Assembly: GCA_016933575.1 (NCBI GenBank)
Contig: JAFGAR010000121.1
Location: 1 to 52,354, forward strand
DNA: 52,354 bases
Direction: 5' to 3'
From: Candidatus Thorarchaeota archaeon
Lineage (GTDB): Archaea; Asgardarchaeota; Thorarchaeia; Thorarchaeales; Thorarchaeaceae
The position numbers and the translations under genes were made by a program. A model generated the notes under the pieces. That model was not told the DNA's origin, did not search any database, and saw only the letters and a list, made by a program, of their open reading frames with translations. Shown piece by piece: positions 34,280-42,990 of the stretch (positions are counted from its first letter, which is position 1; every line of letters begins with the position of its first letter).

Positions 34280-34867
34280 CTATGTCAAAGGTTGTCCACA
34301 ACTGGGACATGTTTTGGCTTGAGGTGAAATACCTTTTTTGCCACAATATGGGCAATCAACTGAGTCAAAAGGAACTTTTTCACTGTCATATCCTGGAGAT
34401 GCCTTTGTTCCAGAATATGTTTTCCTTACAACATCAATGCCAGCTAACATGGCAAAAATCCCTCCAAGAATGGTTGGGATTAGTCCAAATATCACCAATC
34501 CTCCTGAAGACTCCATGTACAGAAAGCTATTGATCAAAGCTAGCAGAATAGCTCCAATTCCTGCCATGAGTCCACAGGTTATTCCATTCGCGGTTTCGAC
34601 ACCTCTCTGAGCGTATCCTCCTCCGATAGGTCTGTCTACTGTTGCTGTGACTCCAAAACCAGTCCAAGCAAATATCGCTCCAACAAAAAATACAGCTCCA
34701 AAGACTAAGACAATCCATTGTACTCCACTAAGAGCTTGTTGTACGTATGGAAAATCCTCTAGTAATCCTAAGGCAAATGAAATCACTCCATATTGTACAA
34801 ACATCAGTATTGCTGCAACAATATACAGGTAAGCTGCTCTTCTTGATTTTGCAGTTTGCATTGTCAA
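34280..34867 (-). CDS. Multipass membrane protein with C-terminal zinc ribbon
   Basis: A 195-residue protein with four hydrophobic segments near residues 10-30, 45-65, 90-115 and 120-145, then a polar linker and a four-Cys zinc ribbon at the end (CPYCGKKG...CPSCGQPL). The ribbon is on the cytoplasmic side if the usual positive-inside pattern holds. It resembles the other membrane zinc-ribbon proteins in the window only in the ribbon. It converges on the FAD/Fe-S operon. Function unknown. Confidence 0.72.
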   Translation of the reverse strand: MTMQTAKSRRAAYLYIVAAILMFVQYGVISFALGLLEDFPYVQQALSGVQWIVLVFGAVFFVGAIFAWTGFGVTATVDRPIGGGYAQRGVETANGITCGLMAGIGAILLALINSFLYMESSGGLVIFGLIPTILGGIFAMLAGIDVVRKTYSGTKASPGYDSEKVPFDSVDCPYCGKKGISPQAKTCPSCGQPLT

Positions 34868-34971
34868 CTGTTTCTCCCATCCTAGCCAATATCGGCTGAA
34901 AACGGTAGTACATCGTGGGAGATAAATATACTTAATTCAAAATTTTGACTGTTTTTTTGATTAATTCATTT

Positions 34972-35646
34972 TCATGTTGAATCTGACAAAGTGAAAATTT
35001 CTCCCTCTTTTAGAGAAACGAATTTCGTCTTTGTTCCAACAATTCCTTTTTCAAAATCATCCACACTGTTATCCCAGGTATGCATTGGAATCACGACTTT
35101 TGGTTTGATAATCTTGGTAGCTTCCACTGCATCCTTGTTGTCCATTGTATACGTATCACCGCAGGGGAGAAGTGCCACGTCTACAGCACCTATCTCTTTC
35201 ATCTCAGGGATGACATCGGTGTCGCCAGCAAAGTAGATTGCTTTGTCTTTGATTTTCAGAAGATATCCAACACCAAATCCTTTGGGATGAAATAGTTTCC
35301 CTGGTGATCGAAATCGTTTTACATTATAGGCATGAACGGCTTCAATGGTTATTCCTTGAACCGTAGACTTCTCTCCTGGTTTGAGTGATAAAAATTCGTA
35401 TTCTAGCTTCTCACCACAGTTCTCAGGTGCAATTACCTTGGTTCCCTCTTTTCTGACCTCATCAATTGCCTGCGGGAAGCAATGATCGTTATGGCTGTGC
35501 GTGACAAGTATGATAGAAGCTGGATCAAGATTGTCAGGGACTCGTTCCCTCAGTTGTTTTGACCTATACAAGTCCAAGTAGATTATCTTTTCATCTGCCT
35601 TTATCTGGAAGCTTGCATGTCCTAACCAACGTATAGTGATTGACAC
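34972..35646 (-). CDS. Metallo-beta-lactamase-fold hydrolase, UlaG-like
   Basis: A 224-residue metal-dependent hydrolase. TIRWLGHASFQI is the family opening, THSHNDH is the metal-binding HxHxDH motif, FAGDTD and MHTWDN provide later ligands. Its size fits the UPF0173/UlaG-like group, whose members include a lactonase and many of unknown substrate. GTG 35646 is preferred because AAGGTG lies just before it; a GTG at 35679 in the same frame would add 11 residues. No neighbouring gene suggests a substrate. Confidence 0.82.
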   Translation of the reverse strand: MSITIRWLGHASFQIKADEKIIYLDLYRSKQLRERVPDNLDPASIILVTHSHNDHCFPQAIDEVRKEGTKVIAPENCGEKLEYEFLSLKPGEKSTVQGITIEAVHAYNVKRFRSPGKLFHPKGFGVGYLLKIKDKAIYFAGDTDVIPEMKEIGAVDVALLPCGDTYTMDNKDAVEATKIIKPKVVIPMHTWDNSVDDFEKGIVGTKTKFVSLKEGEIFTLSDST

Positions 35647-35774
35647 TCTTTTCACCTTGAACTCTTGTGAAAACCCCACAAACTAATTTGCATTACTATA
35701 TACTGCTTATAAAATTGCTAATTGACAATACTACCATTATTGTAATCTGTGTGCTATTGTGAGCATTAGTGAGT

Positions 35775-36524
35775 CTAGCAACCTTTTCCATATTCGACAT
35801 GTTCTTGGTCTTCATATTGATCCTCTGGCTTCCGGTCTACCCTTGTGTCCCTTCTGTCTTCCCATCCAATACAAAAACCTCCGAGGAGAACAAAGAAACT
35901 ACCCACTAGAAAGAAGAATTGGTAGGTACTCCAATCAATGATCTCCGGTTGAAATGATGACTGGATTGGTTGTGAGAGTCTAAGATTACAATATTGATCT
36001 CCGTCTTGAATTTCCCCGTATTCATATGTTGTTCTGTTGACAAGTACGACATAACTTCCCGGGTCGAGATCTACTTCTTTTTCTGTGAAAACCGATGATT
36101 CTGTTGCAAGAGCTGTCAAATTGACTAAAATCGATTCAACAACAATATTGTCTAGACAGAAATCAAATACTGTAATGATATACTCCCCTGGTTGTAAATA
36201 ACTGTCTACACGAATCTGAACCTCATCCTCATACACAATGTCTGGCGTATAGACATTGAAGCGAAAAGTGGAATCTGAACCAATATAGCTTGAATAGCTA
36301 TTGATTCCATGATACTGCGACATAGGTACAAAACCCAGTTCTAGAATGAGAAACAACGATATGACAAAGACAATCGCAGGCAAGAGAAGTGGGAGGCGTT
36401 GAAAGGTCCCACGAGTCCCAGGCTTGCTTCTCAACCTGGAGAAGGCACTCCATACAAGTGCTATGATTGCGAAAAATCCTGCAGTGGTCAGAACCTGTAC
36501 AAAACTATCTAGCGCTACTCCCAT
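35775..36524 (-). CDS. Membrane protein with extracellular beta-rich domain
   Basis: A 249-residue protein. Two hydrophobic segments lie in the first 70 residues (FVQVLTTAGFFAIIALVWSAF and LLLPAIVFVISLFLILELG). An extracellular stretch follows with NxT sites and repeated YxVxV/YIITV strands containing two DPGSY/QPGEY turns, and a third hydrophobic segment lies near residues 205-225 (YQFFFLVGSFFVLLGGF). The tail is charged and cytoplasmic. No family recognised; the paired (Q/D)PGxY turns suggest a duplicated beta-sandwich module. Confidence 0.6.
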   Translation of the reverse strand: MGVALDSFVQVLTTAGFFAIIALVWSAFSRLRSKPGTRGTFQRLPLLLPAIVFVISLFLILELGFVPMSQYHGINSYSSYIGSDSTFRFNVYTPDIVYEDEVQIRVDSYLQPGEYIITVFDFCLDNIVVESILVNLTALATESSVFTEKEVDLDPGSYVVLVNRTTYEYGEIQDGDQYCNLRLSQPIQSSFQPEIIDWSTYQFFFLVGSFFVLLGGFCIGWEDRRDTRVDRKPEDQYEDQEHVEYGKGC

Positions 36525-36591
36525 TTTGCCTCATGTTATTTAGGGCACGAATGGATTTTAACTCTTGCAAAAATTTGTTAAAATAAAGAAT

Positions 36592-36614
36592 GAGACTCCA
36601 ATGATTGGAGTCTC
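36592..36614 (-). terminator. Terminator after the DUF438 sensor gene
   Basis: GAGACTCCAA and TTGGAGTCTC form a perfect 10-bp stem with a three-base loop. On the minus strand it comes 26 bases after the DUF438 stop and is followed by an AT-rich stretch with several T-runs, ending ATTTTT. Good intrinsic terminator candidate. Confidence 0.6.
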
Positions 36615-36640
36615 GCTCAAGCATTGAAAGTTCTGTCTTT

Positions 36641-37861
36641 TCAGTCGAGAAGTCGCTTCTCTCCTTCAATCTTCTTAATCTCTGCGATGTTTTGAGTGAC
36701 TTCCAGACATCCAAGATATTTCCCAGTATTATCCCTAACAGGAAAATATCTAATGTAAATCAATGCATCTCCCATCTGTATCCAGAACTCAGCTTTATCG
36801 CGTTTACCATCTCTGAAATCATGGAGTATCTGCTCGACTCTCTCAACGCTCTTCTGAGGATGACATTTTCGAACCTCTCTGCCAATGACTGACTTTGAAC
36901 GTACAAAGATACGCTCGGGGGATTGGCTAAAATAACGAACGTGATCCTTCTCATCTACAAAGGTTATGTCTATCGGTAGTGTATTCAGCACTGCTTCAAG
37001 GGTTTCCTTTGTCATCGCCCCTGTTTCAAAATTGATCATTCCCTCAATGCCTACTTGACTTGTATCTTTCATCTTCGTTTCGACTTCCTTCGCACTCTTG
37101 GGCATATAGATACCATATCCAATGTCATCAAAGTCAACTCTTACATCTTTCCACTCATCATCAGAGAATAACTTCAATGATGTTTGAAAGAGTATGTTGT
37201 TTTCCTTGAAGAAATGACCTGATAGAGTTTCAGAAAGTGCCAGAGCGGATGATCTCAATGTCTGTAACGCATTTTGATCCAATCTGGGACCTCCATCGAA
37301 AAGACCAAAGAGAGTCTTCTCAATTCCTCTTACTATGTCATGCTCACTCCACATGATTGCAGGTGGTTGTACGATTCCATGTTTCTCTAATCTTGGAAAT
37401 AGGACATTCTCTTCACGCTGGTAATGATTTGTTGATAGTCTAAGAGTTTCCAATGATTTCATAATTCCTGCAATGACATCAGGTGCTGGTATAGTTCCAG
37501 GATTCTCGGTACATACCTTCGCATGTTCAGCTAATTGAATCGCAGCATTCAGGATAATCTTGTGCTCTGTCATGAGAATGTGAATCGGGTGTGTGTCAGG
37601 AAGATCTGGATGAGGATCTTGTAGAGAGTCCTTGAACAACTCCAAATGCACATCACAGAGACTATGGAGTTCTTCTCTTGGAACTCCTTCATCAATCATC
37701 TCTTCTTCTATCTTGGATATTTCAAGAGGTGTCGCATCTCTCAGTATTTCCTTGAATTCTTCTCTAACACTCGAAACCTCTGCACCTGCATGAATCTTTT
37801 CGACTGCTTTCTTTAACTTCTCTTTTCGTTCTTTCATATCCATTGGTGTTGTTTTCATCAT
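36641..37861 (-). CDS. DUF438 / hemerythrin / PAS domain sensor protein
   Basis: A 406-residue soluble protein with three parts. The DUF438 region is residues about 10-75 (KKAVEKIHAGAEVSSVREEF). A hemerythrin-like four-helix bundle spans about 90-235, with metal-ligand candidates HPIHILMTEH, NHYQREENVLFP, EHDIVRG and GHFFKENNILF. A PAS-type domain near 300-400 includes ITFVDEKDHVRYFS, a CHP segment (RKCHPQKSVERV) and YIRYFPVRD. Proteins with this layout are thought to sense oxygen, nitric oxide or redox state through the di-iron and a PAS-bound ligand. It is divergent from an HxlR regulator and likely works with it. Confidence 0.85.
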   Translation of the reverse strand: MMKTTPMDMKERKEKLKKAVEKIHAGAEVSSVREEFKEILRDATPLEISKIEEEMIDEGVPREELHSLCDVHLELFKDSLQDPHPDLPDTHPIHILMTEHKIILNAAIQLAEHAKVCTENPGTIPAPDVIAGIMKSLETLRLSTNHYQREENVLFPRLEKHGIVQPPAIMWSEHDIVRGIEKTLFGLFDGGPRLDQNALQTLRSSALALSETLSGHFFKENNILFQTSLKLFSDDEWKDVRVDFDDIGYGIYMPKSAKEVETKMKDTSQVGIEGMINFETGAMTKETLEAVLNTLPIDITFVDEKDHVRYFSQSPERIFVRSKSVIGREVRKCHPQKSVERVEQILHDFRDGKRDKAEFWIQMGDALIYIRYFPVRDNTGKYLGCLEVTQNIAEIKKIEGEKRLLD

Positions 37862-37873
37862 TCATTCTCCACA

Positions 37874-37923
37874 AACTATATTTGCGATAGTTAATATTAT
37901 ATTGAATGCTATAATAAGTATAG
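37874..37923. promoter_or_regulatory. Divergent promoter region with two inverted repeats
   Basis: The 98-base gap between the DUF438 and HxlR genes is very AT-rich. It contains AACTAT-N7-ATAGTT (37874-37892) and CTATA-N5-TATAG (37909-37923), both built on the same CTATA/TATAG half-site. TATA elements for both directions can be placed in between. HxlR proteins bind as dimers, so these are reasonable operator candidates for autoregulation. Confidence 0.45.
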
Positions 37924-37959
37924 TAGTTACCAAAAAGATAGTATCCGGTTGGTGAGCAT

Positions 37960-38364
37960 ATGGGTTCGAATTCAGTACGTACAAGAGAATCTGCAGAGAA
38001 CTGCCCAGTCTTCCTGGTAACGAAAATCTTAGGAAAGCGATGGGCTATTCTTATCCTCCAAGAGCTTCTTGCCTCAAAGAATCCAAAGGGAGCTCAATTC
38101 GGAGAACTGTATCGAAAAATAAGTTGGGTCAGTCCCAAGATTCTGACTCAGCGTCTAAGAGAGCTTGAGAAAGAAGGCATTGTTGAAAGAATTGTAGATG
38201 CATCAATTATACCAGCTCATGTTCACTATGAATTAACCGAAAAAGGACTAGACTTTGCTCCTATATTAGATCGCATGCAGGAGTGGGGAATTCAGCATGG
38301 TGGCAATAAGACCATGGGCTGCCTTGGTCATGGAATTGCGAGTTGCAGCGAGTGCACTTACTAA
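37960..38364 (+). CDS. HxlR-family winged-helix transcription regulator
   Basis: A 134-residue HxlR-type regulator. The N-terminal NCPVFLVTKILGKRWAILIL is the family signature with the leading Cys. GELYRKISWVSPKILTQRLRELEKEGIVER is the helix-turn-helix, and HVHYELTEKGLDFAPIL the wing and dimer helix. The tail after residue 115 adds a CLGHGIASCSECTY segment with three further Cys. Many HxlR proteins respond to electrophiles or redox stress through Cys. GGTGAG precedes the ATG. Divergent from the DUF438 sensor gene. Confidence 0.88.
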   Translation: MGSNSVRTRESAENCPVFLVTKILGKRWAILILQELLASKNPKGAQFGELYRKISWVSPKILTQRLRELEKEGIVERIVDASIIPAHVHYELTEKGLDFAPILDRMQEWGIQHGGNKTMGCLGHGIASCSECTY

Positions 38365-38378
38365 TATTTCTCTAATCT

Positions 38379-39029
38379 TTAAGGTTCATCTTCATGGATG
38401 ATTTGACCAAGTTTTCCTTGATAATGGAGTAGATTGATCACCCAAAGCCAGACGATTGCTGAGAAGGCGGTAATAATCTCAGGAATTGCTTGCTGCCAAA
38501 TTGATGTTCCATTCAGATAATCTGCCCACATGACAACTGAAAGGAAAGGCAATAATATTGAGATGATACTGAACCACCTGAGGTGTTTGAATCGAAGCCA
38601 GACAATTCCGACTATCCACATAGAGAACGGAAATGTGAGAAAGAATCCTACTGATACCCAATAGTGAAGCTCACCGAAGTTCTCAGAGAATATACCGATA
38701 GCAATCAAGAACATGAGTGAAACCAAGAGAGGAAGAACCCCGATTCGCGTTGGAGCATCTTTTGTTTCCCTGAAAAACCAGATTGTATAGTAGAGCATCA
38801 GCAATCCTGTAGTGATGAGTCCACCATTGAAGATGATTGCTCCAATCAACTTGTATGGTCCGAGGTCGGTCCGTGTGTAATGTCCTAGATCACTGAGAGC
38901 ATTTACAAACCAGTCAAAACCTGGCGATAGAAGGATAGCAAGTGCGATACAGAAGAGTGCAATAAAAGGGGCAAAGAATCCTACTTTTGTTGTTCTCTCC
39001 ATTTTCGATATCTTCTGAAGGATTGACAT
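38379..39029 (-). CDS. DUF998-type multipass membrane protein
   Basis: A protein of about 216 residues with six hydrophobic segments. The pattern FFAPFIALFCIALAILL...LSDLGHYTR near the first segment, followed by IIFNGGLITTGLLML, is what I associate with DUF998 (TMEM-like) proteins. Starts at 39029 or 39002 (MERTTKVGF) are both possible; a longer frame to 39134 would cover the promoter of the opposite gene. Function unknown. It is divergent from the zinc-ribbon gene at 39137. Confidence 0.65.
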   Translation of the reverse strand: MSILQKISKMERTTKVGFFAPFIALFCIALAILLSPGFDWFVNALSDLGHYTRTDLGPYKLIGAIIFNGGLITTGLLMLYYTIWFFRETKDAPTRIGVLPLLVSLMFLIAIGIFSENFGELHYWVSVGFFLTFPFSMWIVGIVWLRFKHLRWFSIISILLPFLSVVMWADYLNGTSIWQQAIPEIITAFSAIVWLWVINLLHYQGKLGQIIHEDEP

Positions 39030-39081
39030 GGACAAGAGTGATGCAACCTGACGTATAAGAATGCTGGATTCGAGGTAAAGA

Positions 39082-39091
39082 GATTTAAAAC
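39082..39091 (+). promoter_or_regulatory. TATA-like box for the zinc-ribbon pair at 39137
   Basis: GATTTAAAAC lies about 50 bases before ATG 39137, with a purine-rich stretch (CGAGGTAAAGA) just upstream that could act as BRE. Called on position and sequence. Confidence 0.4.
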
Positions 39092-39136
39092 CTCTCCAGT
39101 AAAAGATATTCCCATCAACAAAAGCGAGGTACAATC

Positions 39137-39523
39137 ATGGCAGAGAATCCATATTGCCCTTATTGCGGTACGAGTGTTCGTGCAGATAATATTCGAATGG
39201 ACTATGACGAGAAGGTCAAGGTGCGATGTCCAAATTGTGGAGGTCTTTTTGAGTATCTACCAGGTTTTGGAGCATTCTCTCTACCAGGTGAACAACCAAG
39301 ACGACAACGTGACCAACCACCTTCTACCAGTTTCGATGGATCCTATCCTGGTGCTGTGTACGAGTCTGATGTTCCTTGGACAACCGAGCGCCCGCAACAG
39401 CAACAATCTGGTTGCGGTACGTGTTGTAGCATTGCATGTTGCTGCTTCCTGTTTCTCTTTGTAATTGTACCATTACTCGTAGTCTTTGGATTCTTTGGAA
39501 GTATTTTCTGGCTCTTTGGTTAG
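39137..39523 (+). CDS. Zinc-ribbon protein with C-terminal membrane anchor (pair member 1)
   Basis: A 128-residue protein. An N-terminal four-Cys ribbon (CPYCGTS...CPNCGG, residues 7-36) is followed by a Pro/Gln-rich linker, an unusual Cys-dense stretch (CGTCCSIACCC) and one membrane segment (FLFLFVIVPLLVVFGFFG). The Cys cluster at the membrane edge could be lipid-modified or metal-binding; this is speculation. The next gene, 16 bases on, has the same ribbon-linker-membrane layout. Function unknown. Confidence 0.72.
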   Translation: MAENPYCPYCGTSVRADNIRMDYDEKVKVRCPNCGGLFEYLPGFGAFSLPGEQPRRQRDQPPSTSFDGSYPGAVYESDVPWTTERPQQQQSGCGTCCSIACCCFLFLFVIVPLLVVFGFFGSIFWLFG

Positions 39524-39539
39524 AACTGTGTGTTGTGAT

Positions 39540-39869
39540 ATGTCTGAGCAACCAATTTGCCCTTACTGTGGAGGTTCCCTCAATGAGTCCGTACCTTCAA
39601 CACTTGAGAGTTCAATAAAACTGCGCTGTCCCCACTGTGATGAACTATATTCCTTTGAACCCGGGATAGGTTCGTATCCAATAGAAGATGAGCTTGGGGT
39701 TTCAATTTCATCCGGCTTATTCCATAAACGACTCACTATAGGTGAAACCGATGAGCCAATAAGAAAATCAGTGAATGGTTTCCCTACAATCTGCTCTTGT
39801 ATCTGGATTGCAATCTTGAGTCTGATAATTATCTATGGGCTATTCATGATAATTCAACTATTCCCATGA
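39540..39869 (+). CDS. Zinc-ribbon protein with C-terminal membrane anchor (pair member 2)
   Basis: A 109-residue paralogue of the gene before it. The ribbon is CPYCGGSL...CPHCDE, followed by YSFEPGIGSYP, which matches FEYLPGFGAFS in the partner; then a linker and one membrane segment (WIAILSLIIIYGLFMIIQL). The start at 39540 (MSEQPICPYC) follows GTGAT; longer frames overlap the upstream gene. The pair probably arose by duplication and may form a heteromer. Confidence 0.7.
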   Translation: MSEQPICPYCGGSLNESVPSTLESSIKLRCPHCDELYSFEPGIGSYPIEDELGVSISSGLFHKRLTIGETDEPIRKSVNGFPTICSCIWIAILSLIIIYGLFMIIQLFP

Positions 39870-39967
39870 TCTATGCTATCTCTCTCTGGTGACGGTGAAA
39901 GATAAAAGGCATAGTGTTTTTCACGCGACAGGCGTTAACGAAGCTTACCTTCACAAGGTGAATCATT

Positions 39968-40882
39968 TTGACTGAAGCAGAGGTTGAAGACAAACGAATC
40001 ACACTCTCAGAGGCTGCAAAATTGGTATCTGATGGTGACGGTCTCTTCTGGGGTGGATTTGGTTACCAGAGAGCACCAATTGCTTTTGCACATGAGCTTG
40101 TGCGACAGAAGAAACGAGACCTTACAGTATATACATGCGGGTCTGAGGTTGACCTAGAGATTATGGCTGGAGCTGGAGTCGCCACTCGTTATGAGATAGC
40201 GTTCTCTGCAATTGAAGCATTGGGCCTTTCATACAATATTCGACGGAGGGTGTCTGAAGGTGCCCTACAAGTGGAAGATTATTCTAATCTTGCCATGGCT
40301 TTGCGTTTTCTTGGTGGGGCTCTCAATGTACCATTCATGCCTATTCGTAGTATGATGGGCACTGATATGGTACGGCTCAGGCGTTATCGTGGTGATGATA
40401 AGTTGAAAGTAATCGATTGCCCCTTCACTGGTGAGAAGATCTGTCTTGTTCCCTCTCTACAACCAGAATTCAGTGTTGTACATGTCCAGAGAGTCGATAA
40501 GACTGGAAATGCACAGATTGATGGTATTGTGGGCGAAGACTTGGAAGGAGCTCGTTGCGGGAAGAAACTCATTGTATTGGCTGAGGAGCTCATTGATACA
40601 GCAGAGATACGGACTAGTCCTGATAAAACAAAGATACCAGCGATGTATGTCGATTATGTTGTAGTCTTACCCTATATCGCTCATCCAATGATGTGTCACG
40701 ATTACTATGATTATGACCTTGAGCACCTCATGATGTTTCATAAATTGACTCAAACTGAGGAAGGGTGGCAGGAATATCTTGACAACTACATTCTTGGAGT
40801 TGACAATCATCACGGCTATCTCGATCTAGTTGGTTGGGAGCATCTCCATAAGCTCCGAGCGACAAAACCCTGGGGGTACTAA
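39968..40882 (+). CDS. Family I CoA-transferase subunit A
   Basis: A 304-residue alpha subunit of the glutaconate/3-oxoacid CoA-transferase family. The opening (LSEAAKLVSDGDGLFWGGFGYQRAP) with a Gly-rich loop and the following strands (LTVYTCGSEVDLEIMAGAGVATRYEIAF) fit GctA-like subunits, as does HVQRVDKTGNAQIDGIVGEDLEGAR. It starts at TTG with AGGTGA upstream. With the next gene it moves CoA between acyl groups. The acyl pair is unknown; a dicarboxylate-type substrate is suggested only by family resemblance. Confidence 0.82.
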   Translation: MTEAEVEDKRITLSEAAKLVSDGDGLFWGGFGYQRAPIAFAHELVRQKKRDLTVYTCGSEVDLEIMAGAGVATRYEIAFSAIEALGLSYNIRRRVSEGALQVEDYSNLAMALRFLGGALNVPFMPIRSMMGTDMVRLRRYRGDDKLKVIDCPFTGEKICLVPSLQPEFSVVHVQRVDKTGNAQIDGIVGEDLEGARCGKKLIVLAEELIDTAEIRTSPDKTKIPAMYVDYVVVLPYIAHPMMCHDYYDYDLEHLMMFHKLTQTEEGWQEYLDNYILGVDNHHGYLDLVGWEHLHKLRATKPWGY

Positions 40883-40884
40883 GA

Positions 40885-41655
40885 ATGGTTGAATACACGA
40901 AGACTGAATTCCTTATTGCATGCGCATCTAGACATGTGAGAGATGGCGAGATGGTCTTTGGTGGCACCGGAATGCCGCTTCTGGCGGCACTCTTAGCAAA
41001 AGAGACTCATGCACCAAAATCAAATCTGATATCTGAAGCAGGTTACATCGATGCTCGCCCTCGACAGGTCCCCCTCTCCGTTGCAGACACTAGATATTAC
41101 TATGGATGTTCAGCTTCTATTGGACTCATTGAGACCCTTGGATTCCTTCTCCAAGCTGGTCGTATTGATGTAGGTTTTCTTGGTGCTGCACAGATAGATG
41201 AGTATGGGAATCTAAATACGAGTTATATCGGACCTTATGACGCTCCAAAAGTCAAATTACCTGGTAGTGGAGGAGGAAATGATATTGCATCTTCTGCAAA
41301 GAGACTGATCATTATGATGTCTCATGATAAGAGAAAATTCCTCAAGAAGCTTGATTATATGACCTCACCAGGGCATCTTGAAGGCCCAGGTTCTCGTGAG
41401 AAGTGGTCATTAGTCGGTGGAGGTCCGGAGGTAGTCATTACTGATATGTGCCAGATGGACTTTGATTCAGAAACTTTGAAGATACGACTCAAATCCGTAC
41501 ATCCCGGCTATAAGGTTCAGGACATTCTTGACAATGTGATGTTTGATCTTATCATTCCAGATCACGTACCAACGACGGATGAACCCACTCAAGAGCAAAT
41601 TGACATCATGCACAAGTTAGACCCCAATGGTATCTATCTTGGAAAAGGCGGTTGA
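40885..41655 (+). CDS. Family I CoA-transferase subunit B
   Basis: A 256-residue beta subunit. NLISEAGYID carries the Glu that forms the CoA thioester in this family. DVGFLGAAQIDEYGNLNTSYIG and the glycine-rich PGSGGGNDIASSAKR are typical GctB segments. It starts two bases after the alpha subunit stop, as expected for a tight two-gene unit. The catalytic Glu is intact, so activity is expected. It is followed by a HAD phosphatase that may share the transcript. Confidence 0.85.
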   Translation: MVEYTKTEFLIACASRHVRDGEMVFGGTGMPLLAALLAKETHAPKSNLISEAGYIDARPRQVPLSVADTRYYYGCSASIGLIETLGFLLQAGRIDVGFLGAAQIDEYGNLNTSYIGPYDAPKVKLPGSGGGNDIASSAKRLIIMMSHDKRKFLKKLDYMTSPGHLEGPGSREKWSLVGGGPEVVITDMCQMDFDSETLKIRLKSVHPGYKVQDILDNVMFDLIIPDHVPTTDEPTQEQIDIMHKLDPNGIYLGKGG

Positions 41656-41674
41656 TTCTTGGAGTCTGGTTATC

Positions 41675-42418
41675 TTGCATCTATTTGATATCAATCAGTA
41701 TCAAGCTATCGTCTTTGATCTCGATTCGACATTGACAGATACACATCACTACCCACTCGTTGCCTGTGAATGGCTCTTTAAGGAGTGCAAGATTGATATC
41801 GAAAAGGAAATGGACACTTATCGTCGGAGTCTTGTGACACGTTACTTCAGGTCAATCAGTGAGATTGCTGAAGGTGCGCCTTTTAGAACCCCCTTTGAAA
41901 TCGTCCGTACTGCTATGGGAAAAAGTCTTGAAGACCTTGGGTATGAAGCCAATGAGGAACTTGTAGAAAAAGCAACGAAACTCTTCAAATCTTTGCACAT
42001 TGAGATGACCACTCTTCATCCCAGTGTCAAAGAGCTGCTTGTGAAACTCTCATCTCAACAAAAGAAGATGGGCGTTCTCTCGAATACTTTCGAAGGACAT
42101 GCAAACATCATTCTTGAGAATCTCAAGATTCGTCAATACTTTCTATCAGTGATTGATTGCGAAGTCGTAAAGGCATTCAAACCAATGCGCGAACCATTCG
42201 AGCGGGTCCTTTCTGATCTCGAAGTGGAACCTTCGGATGCACTTTACATTGGTGATGAATATTATGCTGACATTGTAGGTGCAAGTGCCATTGGAATGTC
42301 CACCCTCTGGATCAACTCTCGTAATTATTCTCTAGAAGATCAAATTACCAAGTATGGCGCACGAACATCACCTGATTATGTTACAACCTCAATTGCGGAA
42401 TTTGCTGAGCTACTGTGA
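41675..42418 (+). CDS. HAD-superfamily hydrolase
   Basis: A protein of about 247 residues with all four HAD motifs: DLDSTLTDT (nucleophile Asp), LSNT, the Lys in VVKAFKP, and GDEYYADIVGA. A helical cap lies between motifs I and II. The start is uncertain; TTG 41675 is the first usable codon after the CoA-transferase stop, and a longer frame would overlap that gene. Most members are small-molecule phosphatases. Substrate unknown. Confidence 0.8.
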   Translation: MHLFDINQYQAIVFDLDSTLTDTHHYPLVACEWLFKECKIDIEKEMDTYRRSLVTRYFRSISEIAEGAPFRTPFEIVRTAMGKSLEDLGYEANEELVEKATKLFKSLHIEMTTLHPSVKELLVKLSSQQKKMGVLSNTFEGHANIILENLKIRQYFLSVIDCEVVKAFKPMREPFERVLSDLEVEPSDALYIGDEYYADIVGASAIGMSTLWINSRNYSLEDQITKYGARTSPDYVTTSIAEFAELL

Positions 42419-42512
42419 GAATTCGACAACATCTATTCTTTCTCGAAACCTCAGATACCCACCAAACACAATTATTAGTAATTTGCAGGAGTGGCATCCT
42501 ATAAGATGTTTG

Positions 42513-42983
42513 ATGATTGATGGAGCTTTGAATACTTTGAGTAAAGATGACGAAATTGGACCAATTCGGGCTCGTTCAGACCTAATTGATATTTTGAGTC
42601 ATAATCCTGAAAATACTGAGGCAATCGTCACCTTGATTCAGAATGAACTCAAAGATATTAAAGATGGAGATGTCGTTTCAAATATTTCTAATACCATTTC
42701 CGAAGTTGCTGCCCAAACAAATATTGACTCAGAGAGTGAGAAGAATATCCTCTATTGGTTGACTGAAACAAGCCCCGATGTTCGTCAAATGATTCTTGTC
42801 CAGACGATTGAGGAGCTTCTCAGTATCAAGCAATGTAGAGACCCTACTCTTGAAGCCTTGGTCAAGATATCTTCCAAGGATAATGTAGACACAGTAATGG
42901 AATGGGTCAAACGGAAAATCCTTACTTTGAATCAGGCTGTCTATGTATTACTTTACCCTGATTCATCAAAGGGTATATTGTAA
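42513..42983 (+). CDS. Helical repeat (HEAT-like) hypothetical protein
   Basis: A protein of about 157 residues made of amphipathic helices, for example RARSDLIDILSHNPENTEAIVTLIQNELKDI and VRQMILVQTIEELLSI. The spacing suggests an alpha-solenoid of HEAT type. ATG 42513 is used; the frame is open upstream to 42354, overlapping the HAD gene, so a longer start is possible. No family recognised. It converges on the TPR gene seven bases away. Confidence 0.5.
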   Translation: MIDGALNTLSKDDEIGPIRARSDLIDILSHNPENTEAIVTLIQNELKDIKDGDVVSNISNTISEVAAQTNIDSESEKNILYWLTETSPDVRQMILVQTIEELLSIKQCRDPTLEALVKISSKDNVDTVMEWVKRKILTLNQAVYVLLYPDSSKGIL

Positions 42984-42990
42984 CGAGTAA

